From the NCBI GenBank assembly GCA_964450355.1, contig CAYVDH010000003.1, forward strand, positions 1-58,636: a stretch of 58,636 nucleotides of DNA, given 5' to 3'. Positions 45,247-54,363 of the stretch are shown here, in pieces. The notes below the pieces were generated by a model. It made no database searches and was not told the origin of the DNA. It saw nothing but the letters and a program-made list of their open reading frames with translations. Origin of the DNA: CAYVDH01 sp964450355. Its GTDB lineage: Bacteria; Bacteroidota; Bacteroidia; NS11-12g; UBA955. The number at the start of each line of letters is the position of its first letter. The first letter of the stretch is position 1. The translations under genes were made by a program, and so were the position numbers.

Positions 45247-47778
45247 ATGAGAAAAGATTACCTAATTTACATTTGTTTTTGCACCTGTATCGCTTTGTTT
45301 TTTGCTAGTGCTATCAATAATGCCAGCGGTCCTGGTGGAGGATATGCCAACGACCCAGGAGAATCAAATTGTACTTCGTGTCACGGAGGAAGTATTGTTA
45401 CAACTAGCAATGCCAACTTGAACAACCTATTATTAAACAATAACTTTGTTAGTGGTGGATACGTTCCTGATACTGTTCACAAAATGGAAGTGGCATTCAA
45501 ACAAAGTGGAAGAGTAAAATATGGATTTCAAATCACAGCTTTAACTAGTATTGGAAATTTACCAATAGGTACTTTGAATATCATCAGTGGCAACAACAAA
45601 TCTGCTAAAGTAACAAAAGTAAACTCTGGAAATACAAGAGAATACATACAACATACCAGCAGTGGAAACACCAATGGTGGGGCAGATAGCATTAAATGGC
45701 AATTTACATGGAAGGCTCCGAGCACTTTCAGAGGAAATGTAAAATTCCACGTTGTAGTCATGGCAACTGATAACAATGGCGGTCAAAATTCTGGCGATAT
45801 TGTGTATGGTAAAGTTTTTGAATTTGGACCATCACCATTATTACCAAAAGCTGATGCAAGTAGCTTAGATTCTAACACCTGTCAAGGTTATGTTGCGGCT
45901 ATGAAGGGAACTGGAACTAATTCCACTACAAGTTATAGTTGGAAATTTACAGGTGCTACTCCTACCACCAGCACCCAACAAAACCCTAATGTTACATTTA
46001 ACACCGCAGGTACTCAATTAGCCATTTTAACGGTTAAAAATTCTTTGGGTAGCAGTGTGCCAGATACCCTTAGGGTAAATGTAAAATCATCTCCAGCAGC
46101 TAGTGTATTAAATGGCACTTCTGCTACCATTTGCAATGGAGATTCTCTTTCAGTTTCTGCAAATGCTTTAGCTAATGTTACTTATCTTTGGACAAATGGA
46201 AAAACTACTAGAACCATTTTCTTAAAAGACACAGGAAATTACAAAGTAACTGTAACCTCTACAACCAATGGTTGCGCCAGAACCAGTGCTAATTTCAGAC
46301 TAAATGTAAATCCATTACCAACAATAGCAATCAGTAGAAAAGGAAATTCAGCTGATTATTGTAACACCATTAGCGACTCACTTATTGCTACAGGTACTGA
46401 TATCGACAGTATTTTGTGGTACAATAATGGAGTTATCTTTAGACGAACAAAGTCCAAAACCATTTTCTTTAGTTCAAATTCCAATAGCAGCATCTATGCA
46501 ATAGCTAAAAGCACTAGTGGCTGCAGAAGTGCCAATTCAAACACATTAATTTCAACTGTAGTTAAACCGTTGAATCCAAGAAACATTGTAGCAACTAAAA
46601 CTACTTCTACTATTTCTTTGAAATTCAAAAAACCTAATGCCATCACTTATTTAGAATACTCAACAAATGCAGTAAACTTCAACCAAAGCACCACTGATTC
46701 TACAATTGAAATAAGTGGATTAAATCCAAGTTCAAATTACACCATTACATTAAGAAGTACACAACTAGCTCCATGCGGTAGCAGTGACACCTCGTTTACA
46801 GTAAGAACAGAAAATTGTGCTAACATACAATACAGCATCAGTGCTCCATCAAGAGTATGCAAGGGTAATGTCTTAACCGCTACTTTAAAAGATTTATATA
46901 AAGCGAATAAATACAGCATATCTTTCAATGGGCAACCTTATCAGACCGACACCATATTCTCTTTCAATCCTAGCAAATCTGACACATTAAACATCTATAT
47001 TAAAGACAGTTTAAGTCCTACTTGTCCTGCTATTTTAGAAAAAATTGGTTACACTGTCGATACTTTACCTATTGATAATTCAGTAAGTGTTAACATTTCA
47101 TCGTGTAACAATCAAATTAACTATTCATTGTTGCCATTATATCAAACTTATGAGTTTTATTTAAACAACGTACTTAAGTATTCCGGAACAAACAACACAT
47201 TCAACTTTACTGGATTGGTTTCTGGCGATGTATATAAGGGAGTAGGAATCATCAATTCATGTAAAAAAGAATTAAGTGGAACATTTACTCTAAATCCTGC
47301 TTCAGATGCTACATTCACTTACAGCAGAAACTGGAAAACATACACTTTTGTAGCTGATGACAACAACAATACTCAATACAATTGGCGAATCAATGGCAAC
47401 ATTGCAGGACCATCAAAAGATTCTTTGATAATAGATATGTCAACTTATACCAATTCCAATGTGACAGTTAGCTTAGCTACTACCAACTTTACTACTTGTA
47501 CAGATAGCACATCACAAAGTGTTACTGTTCCTAATTTTGCAAGTGTAAATAGCAATGAAATTGGCAACATCAAAGTATATCCTAATCCATTCAATAACAC
47601 ATTAAACATCGAAACCATACTTGATATTGAATATGAAATGTATGACATGACTGGCAAACTAGTATTATCAAATTCAAGCAATACAATTGATACTGAAAAT
47701 TTAAGCAATGGCTTGTATTTATTAAAAATATACCATAACAACCAATTGGTAAGCCAACAAAAAATTGTAAAAGAATAA
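45247..47778 (+). CDS. T9SS protein with choice-of-anchor V-like domain and a CxxCH motif
   Basis: This 843-residue protein has, in order: a signal peptide (MRKDYLIYICFCTCIALFFA); a CTSCHGG motif at residues 42-48, which is a covalent haem c site in other proteins; a reelin/choice-of-anchor V-like domain to about residue 210 (KVFEFGPSP); a PKD-like domain (AMKGTGTNSTTSYSWKFTGA); an Ig-like region; a fibronectin type III-like segment (LEYSTNAVNFNQS); further beta domains; and a T9SS type A domain (IKVYPNPFNNTLNIETI). The ATG at 45247 starts the signal cleanly and follows a promoter element. It is divergent from uvrA. A role in surface binding or electron transfer is speculative. Confidence 0.85.
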   Translation: MRKDYLIYICFCTCIALFFASAINNASGPGGGYANDPGESNCTSCHGGSIVTTSNANLNNLLLNNNFVSGGYVPDTVHKMEVAFKQSGRVKYGFQITALTSIGNLPIGTLNIISGNNKSAKVTKVNSGNTREYIQHTSSGNTNGGADSIKWQFTWKAPSTFRGNVKFHVVVMATDNNGGQNSGDIVYGKVFEFGPSPLLPKADASSLDSNTCQGYVAAMKGTGTNSTTSYSWKFTGATPTTSTQQNPNVTFNTAGTQLAILTVKNSLGSSVPDTLRVNVKSSPAASVLNGTSATICNGDSLSVSANALANVTYLWTNGKTTRTIFLKDTGNYKVTVTSTTNGCARTSANFRLNVNPLPTIAISRKGNSADYCNTISDSLIATGTDIDSILWYNNGVIFRRTKSKTIFFSSNSNSSIYAIAKSTSGCRSANSNTLISTVVKPLNPRNIVATKTTSTISLKFKKPNAITYLEYSTNAVNFNQSTTDSTIEISGLNPSSNYTITLRSTQLAPCGSSDTSFTVRTENCANIQYSISAPSRVCKGNVLTATLKDLYKANKYSISFNGQPYQTDTIFSFNPSKSDTLNIYIKDSLSPTCPAILEKIGYTVDTLPIDNSVSVNISSCNNQINYSLLPLYQTYEFYLNNVLKYSGTNNTFNFTGLVSGDVYKGVGIINSCKKELSGTFTLNPASDATFTYSRNWKTYTFVADDNNNTQYNWRINGNIAGPSKDSLIIDMSTYTNSNVTVSLATTNFTTCTDSTSQSVTVPNFASVNSNEIGNIKVYPNPFNNTLNIETILDIEYEMYDMTGKLVLSNSSNTIDTENLSNGLYLLKIYHNNQLVSQQKIVKE

Positions 47779-47798
47779 ATTTAATCTAATAATCAAAG

Positions 47799-47840
47799 AA
47801 AAAGTGCAATTTTGTATCCATACATGTTGCACTTTTTTTT
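47799..47840 (+). terminator. Intrinsic terminator overlapping the start of rnhB
   Basis: AAAAAGTGCAA (47799-47809) pairs perfectly over 11 bases with TTGCACTTTTT (47827-47837), followed by further T to 47840. The 17-base loop contains the rnhB ATG (47824-47826). The hairpin begins 20 bases after the stop of the T9SS gene upstream. Confidence 0.8.
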
Positions 47841-48420
47841 ATCCCCAAACGATATTGAAATAGGTTGTGATGAAGCCGGAAGAGGATGTTTGGCTGGACC
47901 AGTGTTTGCAGCAGCCGTAATTTGGCCTCATGATTTGGTTATTGATGGACTTAATGATTCCAAACAAATCAGTGAAGCAAAAAGAAAAGAATTCAGAAAA
48001 GCCATAGAAGCCAATTGTACTTGGGCAATAGGGATTTGCAACGCTCAAGAAATAGATAAAATAAACATCTTGAATGCTTCAATATTGGCAATGCACAAAG
48101 CATTGGATTCAATTAAAGAGCCATTTAATTCAATATTGGTAGATGGAAATAGATTTAAGCAATACAAAGACATAAAGCACAAAACCATAGTAAAAGGCGA
48201 CAGCAAATATTTAAGCATAGCAGCAGCTTCTATTTTAGCTAAAACACATAGGGATGAATACATGGAAAACATGAATGAAAAATACCCTAATTACCAATGG
48301 AAAAAGAACAAAGGTTATCCTACCACTGACCATCGTGAGGCTATTAAACAATTTGGCATAACTGAATACCACAGAAAAACTTTTAGGCTACTCCCTTCTC
48401 AATTAGAGTTGAATTTTTAG
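47824..48420 (+). CDS. rnhB: Ribonuclease HII
   Basis: RNase HII cuts RNA in RNA-DNA hybrids and removes ribonucleotides misincorporated in DNA. The 198-residue protein has the catalytic DEDD set: GCDEAGRGCLAGPVFAAAVI (Asp, Glu), ILVDGNRFKQ (Asp) and AAASILAKTHRDEYM (Asp). The C-terminal TTDHREAIKQFGITEYHRKTF motif is also typical. The ATG at 47824 gives MLHFFLSPNDIEIGCDEAG, with the usual short lead-in to GCDEAGRG; an earlier TTG at 47812 is unlikely. A promoter-like CAATTTTG at 47807-47814 lies inside the upstream gene's terminator. The end overlaps the convergent barrel gene by four bases. Confidence 0.95.
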   Translation: MLHFFLSPNDIEIGCDEAGRGCLAGPVFAAAVIWPHDLVIDGLNDSKQISEAKRKEFRKAIEANCTWAIGICNAQEIDKINILNASILAMHKALDSIKEPFNSILVDGNRFKQYKDIKHKTIVKGDSKYLSIAAASILAKTHRDEYMENMNEKYPNYQWKKNKGYPTTDHREAIKQFGITEYHRKTFRLLPSQLELNF

Positions 48421-50096
48421 AATATAAAACTCAATCCTCCCAAATAATTCAAACCATAAACAGGGTAATTGAACCAACGACTATAACGAGCTGCTACTAA
48501 ATTATTGGCTTGTACAAATAAGGAAATTTTCTTTTTAAATCTGAAATCAATACCTACTGACACATCGTAGAATGGTTTGATAAAGGATGTTGTAAAAGAA
48601 GAATCATTGGTGCCAGATCTTTGTTTTTGCATGCTCATTGCCACCAAATCTATGTGTGGATATACCGTGTTTTTGATATTAAATTTAGCATTTAATTTTC
48701 CTTCGATGGTTGGCAATTGCCAGGGTTCATATTCTTTATTTAACACCATTTTATCGCTGGTGCTGTAATTGTAAAAATTACCAGAAATACCTAACCTTGC
48801 TACTTCACTGAAACTGTAATTAAAACCAGCATTAAACTTCAACACATTCATTTGAGCATTTCTTACTGCAAAAGAATTTAATGAATCGTTTTTAGAGATA
48901 AATAAAGGCATGTTAGACATATCGGTGTAATTGATTTCAAAAACAGCATCTGCACTTGACCCAATTTTAGCAGTTAAACCAGCAAATAACTTCGCATTTT
49001 CATATGAATTGGTTAAATTAAAACTACTGACGTAAGGATTGTTAGTGATGGTGTTTTTAAACGATTGTTTATGGTATCTACCGTCTATACCTGCATACAA
49101 AGTAGCAACGTCTTCAATCAATGGATAAGTTCCTTTTAAATACAAATTAAAGAAAGGTTTAGCTGTGTCATTGCCTTCGAACAATACTGTGGAATTAAAC
49201 CCTATTGACAAGTTTAAACCATCGTATATGAAATCATACCTTGGGTCGAGGGTCAAAAACAATCTTTTTTGATCTTTCGCAAAAATTGGAGATTTCAATG
49301 TGGTATAATCCAAACCTAACTCTGCACTTAATACTCCATTTTCAAGGTCGTTAAATGCTGAAAAATTCCCATAGATTTTAGACTTTAGAGCGTAATCATT
49401 CTCAATGTTTTTCCCTAATTGAAATTGATTAAAATAAAAAGAAGAACGGTGTTTAATTTTATCTGATTTATTAGAAACACTGTTGAAATATGCTTTCGCT
49501 TCAAAGTTTTTAACCACTCTTTGTAAATCCTCTTTTTTCAAATCAAAAGTATCATTGAACCCATAATAATTGTATCTATTGGTTTTATATGAAGCCACCA
49601 ATCCGAATTCTCCAATATCAGAATAGGTACTCAAATATGCTTTGGCATTGTGATCTGCAAAATCTGCAAAAGATTTATTGTAATTGGAATTTGATTCTAA
49701 ATATCTGTATTGAATTCCATAGCTGTATTTTTTATCTTGCTTATTGTTAAAATACAACTCAGCCAATGGAGTGTTTAAATTGCCATAACCTAATTTAACA
49801 TAACTCGATGGGTAATTGAATTCTTCTTTTTGAAATAAATCAACTGCGGGAATAGGGTTGACAATTTTTTCAGTATTTACTTGTTTTTGAACTACATTGT
49901 ATGTGTATGACTTTGGTGTAGGAATGGGTTTTTCAATCACTGGCACTGATTCTATTTTTTGTGCATCAATCAAATTAGGTTTGTATTTCAATACAATACT
50001 AACATCCTTGTTCAATGATGTATCTTTCTTGTTTGATTGTGCTTCAGCAGAAAATAAAGTCAACAAAGAAATGATTAAAAAAACAGATTTAGCCAT
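48417..50096 (-). CDS. Outer-membrane beta-barrel protein, TonB-dependent-receptor-like
   Basis: This 559-residue protein has a signal peptide (MAKSVFLIISLLTLFSAEAQ), a region of about 75 residues rich in Pro/Lys/Val (VPVIEKPIPTPKSYTYNVVQ), and then a continuous barrel (KLGYGNLNTPLAELYFNN, GLVASYKTNRYNYYGF, many further strands) ending LNYLGGLSFIF with terminal Phe. The barrel resembles the C-terminal part of TonB-dependent receptors, but no plug domain is visible, so substrate transport cannot be assumed. It overlaps rnhB by four bases at the 3' end and is divergent from spoT with 156 bases between. Its role is unknown. Confidence 0.8.
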   Translation of the reverse strand: MAKSVFLIISLLTLFSAEAQSNKKDTSLNKDVSIVLKYKPNLIDAQKIESVPVIEKPIPTPKSYTYNVVQKQVNTEKIVNPIPAVDLFQKEEFNYPSSYVKLGYGNLNTPLAELYFNNKQDKKYSYGIQYRYLESNSNYNKSFADFADHNAKAYLSTYSDIGEFGLVASYKTNRYNYYGFNDTFDLKKEDLQRVVKNFEAKAYFNSVSNKSDKIKHRSSFYFNQFQLGKNIENDYALKSKIYGNFSAFNDLENGVLSAELGLDYTTLKSPIFAKDQKRLFLTLDPRYDFIYDGLNLSIGFNSTVLFEGNDTAKPFFNLYLKGTYPLIEDVATLYAGIDGRYHKQSFKNTITNNPYVSSFNLTNSYENAKLFAGLTAKIGSSADAVFEINYTDMSNMPLFISKNDSLNSFAVRNAQMNVLKFNAGFNYSFSEVARLGISGNFYNYSTSDKMVLNKEYEPWQLPTIEGKLNAKFNIKNTVYPHIDLVAMSMQKQRSGTNDSSFTTSFIKPFYDVSVGIDFRFKKKISLFVQANNLVAARYSRWFNYPVYGLNYLGGLSFIF

Positions 50097-50232
50097 ATTA
50101 GTTTACAAATAACGTAAAAAATAGAGTTCTAGTATTTGATTAAGTTTCCACACTGTCCAATTAATGGGATAAAATCATCATCATACCTACAAAATGGAGT
50201 AAAAATAATTTTTAAGTACAAAAAAAATAAAA

Positions 50233-50240
50233 TAATTTTG
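50233..50240 (+). promoter_or_regulatory. -7 promoter element of spoT
   Basis: TAATTTTG, exact TAnnTTTG match, 12 bases before the start codon at 50253. Confidence 0.55.
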
Positions 50241-50252
50241 AAACATTAGCAT

Positions 50253-52481
50253 ATGGTTGACTCTTTACAGAATTTGGACACAGAAGAAATAGAAAGAAAA
50301 GAAATTCTAAAAAAATACAAGGCATTGCTTCGTTCTATTAGGCATGAGTTAACATCAGAACAAAAAAAAATAATTAGACAAGCCTTTGATTTAGCTCTTG
50401 ATGCTCATAAAGACATGAGGCGCAAAAGTGGTGAGCCATACATTTACCATCCCATTGCAGTTGCCAAAATTGCAGCACATGAAATAGGTTTGGGTACCAC
50501 TTCTATAGTCTGTGCATTAATTCATGATGTGGTAGAAGACAGTGATTACACGGTAAAAGACATTGAGAAAAAATTTGGAAGTAAAATCGCTAAAATTGTA
50601 GATGGTCTTACAAAAATAAAAGAAGTATTTGACCACACAGACAGCATGCAAGCTGAAAATTTCAGAAAAATGCTACTAACCCTTAGCGATGATGTGAGAG
50701 TGATATTAGTGAAACTGTGCGACCGATTACACAACATGCGAACACTGGATAGCATGTCCAGAAAAAACCAATTAAAAATAGCCAGCGAAACTCTCTTTTT
50801 ATACGCTCCCTTAGCACACAGGCTTGGCCTGTATTCCATTAAAAGCGAATTAGAGGATTTATCCATCAAATACACTCAACGTGAAGCTTATAAAGACATT
50901 GCTCAAAAACTAAATGCAAAAAAAACAACCAGAGACCGCTTCATTAAAAAATTCATAGAGCCAATGAAAGCCAAGCTTAACGAAACTGGTTTAAAATACG
51001 AAATCAAAGGCAGACCAAAAAGCATATACAGCATTCTGAAAAAAATGAATCATCAAGACATTACTTTTGAACAGGTATATGATTTGTTTGCCATCAGAAT
51101 CATAACGGATTCAACGCCTGAAAGAGAAAAATCGGATTGTTGGACAGCTTACTCCATAGTTACTGATATTTACAAACCTAATCCAAGCAGAACAAGAGAT
51201 TGGATAACAACGCCTAAAAGCAACGGATACGAGAGTTTGCACACTACTGTCATGAGTCCAGATGGCAAGTGGGTAGAAGTGCAAATTCGTTCGAAAAGAA
51301 TGGATGAAATAGCCGAAAAAGGGTATGCCGCTCATTGGAAATACAAAAACACCAAAGATGGAATTGAAAATCAAGAAAGTAATGGCATTGACAATTGGTT
51401 AGCTAGAATAAAAGACATCCTTGAAAACCCATCGACCAATGCTTTAGAATTTATAGACGATTTCAAATTGCAATTGTTTCAAGAAGAAATATTTGTATTT
51501 ACGCCAAATGGAGATTTAAAAAAGCTTCCAAAAGGGGCAACCATTTTAGATTTTGCCTTTGAAATACACACCGAAGTTGGATGTAAATGTATAGGTGCTA
51601 AGGTCAATAACAAACTTGTTCCTTTCAGTTATCAACTAACTAATGGCGACCAAGTGGAGATCATTACTTCAGAAAAACAACATCCACGAGAAGAGTGGTT
51701 GCAATATGTCATATCTGGAAAAGCCATAGGAAGAATAAGAAATGCCTTAAGAGAAGACAAAAGGATAAATGCAGAAAAAGGAAAAGAGATACTGAAGAAA
51801 AAATTCAATAAAGAAAAAATTGATTTCAATGATGACAACATTCAAAAATTAGTAAAACACTTTAAAGTACAAAGTCAATTAGACCTTACCTATGCCATAT
51901 CAATTGAACAGATTGATATAAACAAAGTGGCCATTAAAGATTTATTAGAAAAGAAGGCTTATGTAAAAAAAATTGAAAGTACAAAGCCCATTAAAAGCAT
52001 TGATTCTAAATCTGAAATTGTAGTAGGAGATGATTTTGATTTGCCATATACCTTGTCTAAATGTTGTAATCCGATTCCGGGCGATGATATTTTTGGATTC
52101 ATCACCATAGGAGAAGGAGTAAAAATACACAGAACAAATTGTACAAATGCTGTATCATTAATGAGCAATTACGGCTATAGAATCATCAAAGCTGTGTGGA
52201 AGAATTTACCAGCAAAATCAGAAAAGAAATTTTTAGCAGGGATAAAAATTGTAGGTATAGATGACATTGGAATAGTAAGTAGTTTGACAGATATTATTAG
52301 TAAAAACATGAAAGTAAACATGAAAGCTATAACCATAGATAGCAAAGACGGAACTTTTCATGGCATAATTTCATTGTACATTCAAGACACACAGCACTTA
52401 GATGCTTTGATAAAAAACATCAAACAAAAACATGTGAACATGAATGTGACAAGAATAGATCACATAGCTGATAATTCATAA
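50253..52481 (+). CDS. spoT: Bifunctional (p)ppGpp synthetase/hydrolase, RelA/SpoT family
   Basis: This enzyme makes and degrades the stringent-response alarmone (p)ppGpp. The 742-residue protein has the full long-RSH layout: HD hydrolase (YHPIAVAKIAAHEIG, CALIHDVVEDSDYT with the HDxxED motif), synthetase (YEIKGRPKSIYSILKKM, TPKSNGYESLHTTVMSPDGK), TGS domain (IFVFTPNGDLKKLPKGATI), conserved cysteine motif (LSKCCNPIPGDDIFGFI, HRTNCTNA) and a C-terminal ACT domain (AGIKIVGIDDIGIVSSLTD). The intact HDxxED motif indicates active hydrolysis; synthetase activity is expected from the motifs. It precedes fur and purA, an order seen in other Bacteroidota. Confidence 0.95.
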   Translation: MVDSLQNLDTEEIERKEILKKYKALLRSIRHELTSEQKKIIRQAFDLALDAHKDMRRKSGEPYIYHPIAVAKIAAHEIGLGTTSIVCALIHDVVEDSDYTVKDIEKKFGSKIAKIVDGLTKIKEVFDHTDSMQAENFRKMLLTLSDDVRVILVKLCDRLHNMRTLDSMSRKNQLKIASETLFLYAPLAHRLGLYSIKSELEDLSIKYTQREAYKDIAQKLNAKKTTRDRFIKKFIEPMKAKLNETGLKYEIKGRPKSIYSILKKMNHQDITFEQVYDLFAIRIITDSTPEREKSDCWTAYSIVTDIYKPNPSRTRDWITTPKSNGYESLHTTVMSPDGKWVEVQIRSKRMDEIAEKGYAAHWKYKNTKDGIENQESNGIDNWLARIKDILENPSTNALEFIDDFKLQLFQEEIFVFTPNGDLKKLPKGATILDFAFEIHTEVGCKCIGAKVNNKLVPFSYQLTNGDQVEIITSEKQHPREEWLQYVISGKAIGRIRNALREDKRINAEKGKEILKKKFNKEKIDFNDDNIQKLVKHFKVQSQLDLTYAISIEQIDINKVAIKDLLEKKAYVKKIESTKPIKSIDSKSEIVVGDDFDLPYTLSKCCNPIPGDDIFGFITIGEGVKIHRTNCTNAVSLMSNYGYRIIKAVWKNLPAKSEKKFLAGIKIVGIDDIGIVSSLTDIISKNMKVNMKAITIDSKDGTFHGIISLYIQDTQHLDALIKNIKQKHVNMNVTRIDHIADNS

Positions 52482-52584
52482 TAGATATTTTACAATAAAT
52501 TAGGTCATAACTTGTGAATACTCTTTTAAATTAAGTTTAGTTTTTTTTATTTCATTTATCGAAATTTGCCTTTTATTTTTAATT

Positions 52585-53100
52585 TTGAGTAAATCAAATT
52601 CTATAGATGAGAAAACCTTAAGACTTCAACTGGAAGTAAGAAAAATTTTTTCGGCATTTTTGACAAAAAAAAATCAAAGAAAAACTCCTGAAAGATTTGC
52701 AATACTTGAAGAGATATACACTCAAAAGAAACATTTTGATGTTGAAAAATTACATCAACAAATGAACGATAAAAAATACAGAGTTAGCTTAGCAACAGTT
52801 TACAATACTCTTGAATTGCTTATAGATTGCCAATTGGTAAAAAAACATCAGTTTGGCAAAAACATTGCAACATACGAACAATCTTATGGCTACAGACAAC
52901 ACGACCATTTAATTTGTTTACAATGCAATAAAGTATTGGAATTTTGCGACCCAAGAATCCAACAAATAAATACTACCATGGGAAATTTTTTAGGATTTAA
53001 TGTATCACATCATTCTTTACAACTGTATGCCAATCCTAAAACCAATGACAAAGACGAATGTGAAAGTTGTCACAAAACAATAACAAACTCAAATGAATAA
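52585..53100 (+). CDS. Fur-family transcriptional regulator
   Basis: This 171-residue DNA-binding repressor has a winged helix (RKTPERFAILEEIYTQ, YRVSLATVYNTLELLIDC) followed by the metal-binding dimer domain (YRQHDHLICLQCNKVLEFCD, HHSLQLYA, CESC). The two Cys pairs form the structural zinc site; His and Glu near QHDH would form the sensing site. Whether it responds to iron, zinc or peroxide is not clear. The start is uncertain: no in-frame ATG occurs before residue 60, so the TTG at 52585 was used. A perfect TAATTTTG at 52580-52587 overlaps it, and a near-match GAAATTTG ends 17 bases before it. It overlaps purA by eight bases. Confidence 0.9.
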   Translation: MSKSNSIDEKTLRLQLEVRKIFSAFLTKKNQRKTPERFAILEEIYTQKKHFDVEKLHQQMNDKKYRVSLATVYNTLELLIDCQLVKKHQFGKNIATYEQSYGYRQHDHLICLQCNKVLEFCDPRIQQINTTMGNFLGFNVSHHSLQLYANPKTNDKDECESCHKTITNSNE

Positions 53101-54361
53101 AATAGATATAGTACTTGGCTTGCAATGGGGCGATGAAGGAAAGGGTAAAATTGCCGACTTTCTTACTCCTAAATACCAAGTTGTAGCCAGATTTCAAGGT
53201 GGTCCAAATGCTGGTCACTCTCTTAAATTCAATGGACAAACCCATGTTTTAAACACTGTGCCTTCTGGTATTTTTCACTCCGATTGTCTTAATATCATTG
53301 GCAATGGTGTAGTGGTTGATCCCGTAAGAATAAAAGCTGAAATTGAAAGAATTCAACTAGCGGGAGCCGATGTTTTAAAAAATTTAATTTTCTCAAAAAA
53401 AGCTCATTTAATTTTACCAACTCATCGATTATTAGATGCTGCAAGCGAACACGCTAAAGGCGATAGTAAAATTGGCTCTACACTTCGTGGCATTGGACCA
53501 ACTTACCGCGATAAAATTGGAAGAAATGGACTTAGAATTGGTGATATTGTCACAGAACAATTTAAAACCAAATACTTCAAAATTCAAGAAGAACACTTAA
53601 AACTCATCGAATTTTTAGGTTATTCTGATTTTAATATCAATGAACTTAACACCGAATTTTTTCAAGCCTGCGAATTTCTATCTCAATTTCAAATATCGAA
53701 CTCCGAGTATTTAATTAACCAATTAATCCAAAACAATAAAATACTTGCTGAGGGCGCTCAAGGCAGCATGCTTGACATAGACTTTGGCAGCTACCCATTT
53801 GTCACTTCCAGCAACACCATAAGCGGTGGTGCTTGCAATGGATTAGGCGTTTCACCTCAATCCATCGATAAAGTGTATGGGATTTTCAAAGCTTATTGCA
53901 CCAGGGTTGGTTCTGGCCCCTTCCCTACCGAATTATTAGATGAAACAGGGGAATTGTTGCGCAAAAAAGGCAATGAATTTGGAGCAACTACAGGCAGACC
54001 AAGAAGATGCGGCTGGCTGGATTTGGTTGCTTTAAAATACGCCATCATGTTAAGCGGAGTCAATTACCTCATCATGATGAAAAGCGATGTTTTAAGTGAA
54101 TTTGACGAAATAAAAGTATGCACCTCCTACTTAGTAAATGGAATTGAAACTACTGAAGTCCCTTACGATTTAAGCTTAGACAATGTTGTTCCAGTGTATC
54201 AAACTTTCAATGGTTGGACCGAAGACATTACTGCTTGTAGAAAACGCTCCGAATTGCCTTCTAATTTTATCACTTACATACAATTTCTTGAAAAAGAACT
54301 CAATCAACCTATCAATATCATTTCTGTAGGTCCTGATAGAGAACAAACCATCATGGATTAA
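53093..54361 (+). CDS. purA: Adenylosuccinate synthase
   Basis: PurA joins IMP and aspartate using GTP, the committed step to AMP. The 422-residue protein has the GTP-binding GLQWGDEGKGKIADFL at the N-terminus, RFQGGPNAGHSLKF, LRGIGPTYRDKIGRNGLR, ILAEGAQGSMLDIDFGSYPF, and ATTGRPRRCGWLDLVAL. These cover the active-site Asp, His and Arg residues. It overlaps the Fur-family gene by eight bases and is two bases ahead of the MBL-fold gene, so the three form a unit. The joint placement of a metal-responsive repressor with purine synthesis is conserved in relatives, but the reason is unclear. Confidence 0.97.
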   Translation: MNKIDIVLGLQWGDEGKGKIADFLTPKYQVVARFQGGPNAGHSLKFNGQTHVLNTVPSGIFHSDCLNIIGNGVVVDPVRIKAEIERIQLAGADVLKNLIFSKKAHLILPTHRLLDAASEHAKGDSKIGSTLRGIGPTYRDKIGRNGLRIGDIVTEQFKTKYFKIQEEHLKLIEFLGYSDFNINELNTEFFQACEFLSQFQISNSEYLINQLIQNNKILAEGAQGSMLDIDFGSYPFVTSSNTISGGACNGLGVSPQSIDKVYGIFKAYCTRVGSGPFPTELLDETGELLRKKGNEFGATTGRPRRCGWLDLVALKYAIMLSGVNYLIMMKSDVLSEFDEIKVCTSYLVNGIETTEVPYDLSLDNVVPVYQTFNGWTEDITACRKRSELPSNFITYIQFLEKELNQPINIISVGPDREQTIMD

Positions 54362-54363
54362 CG

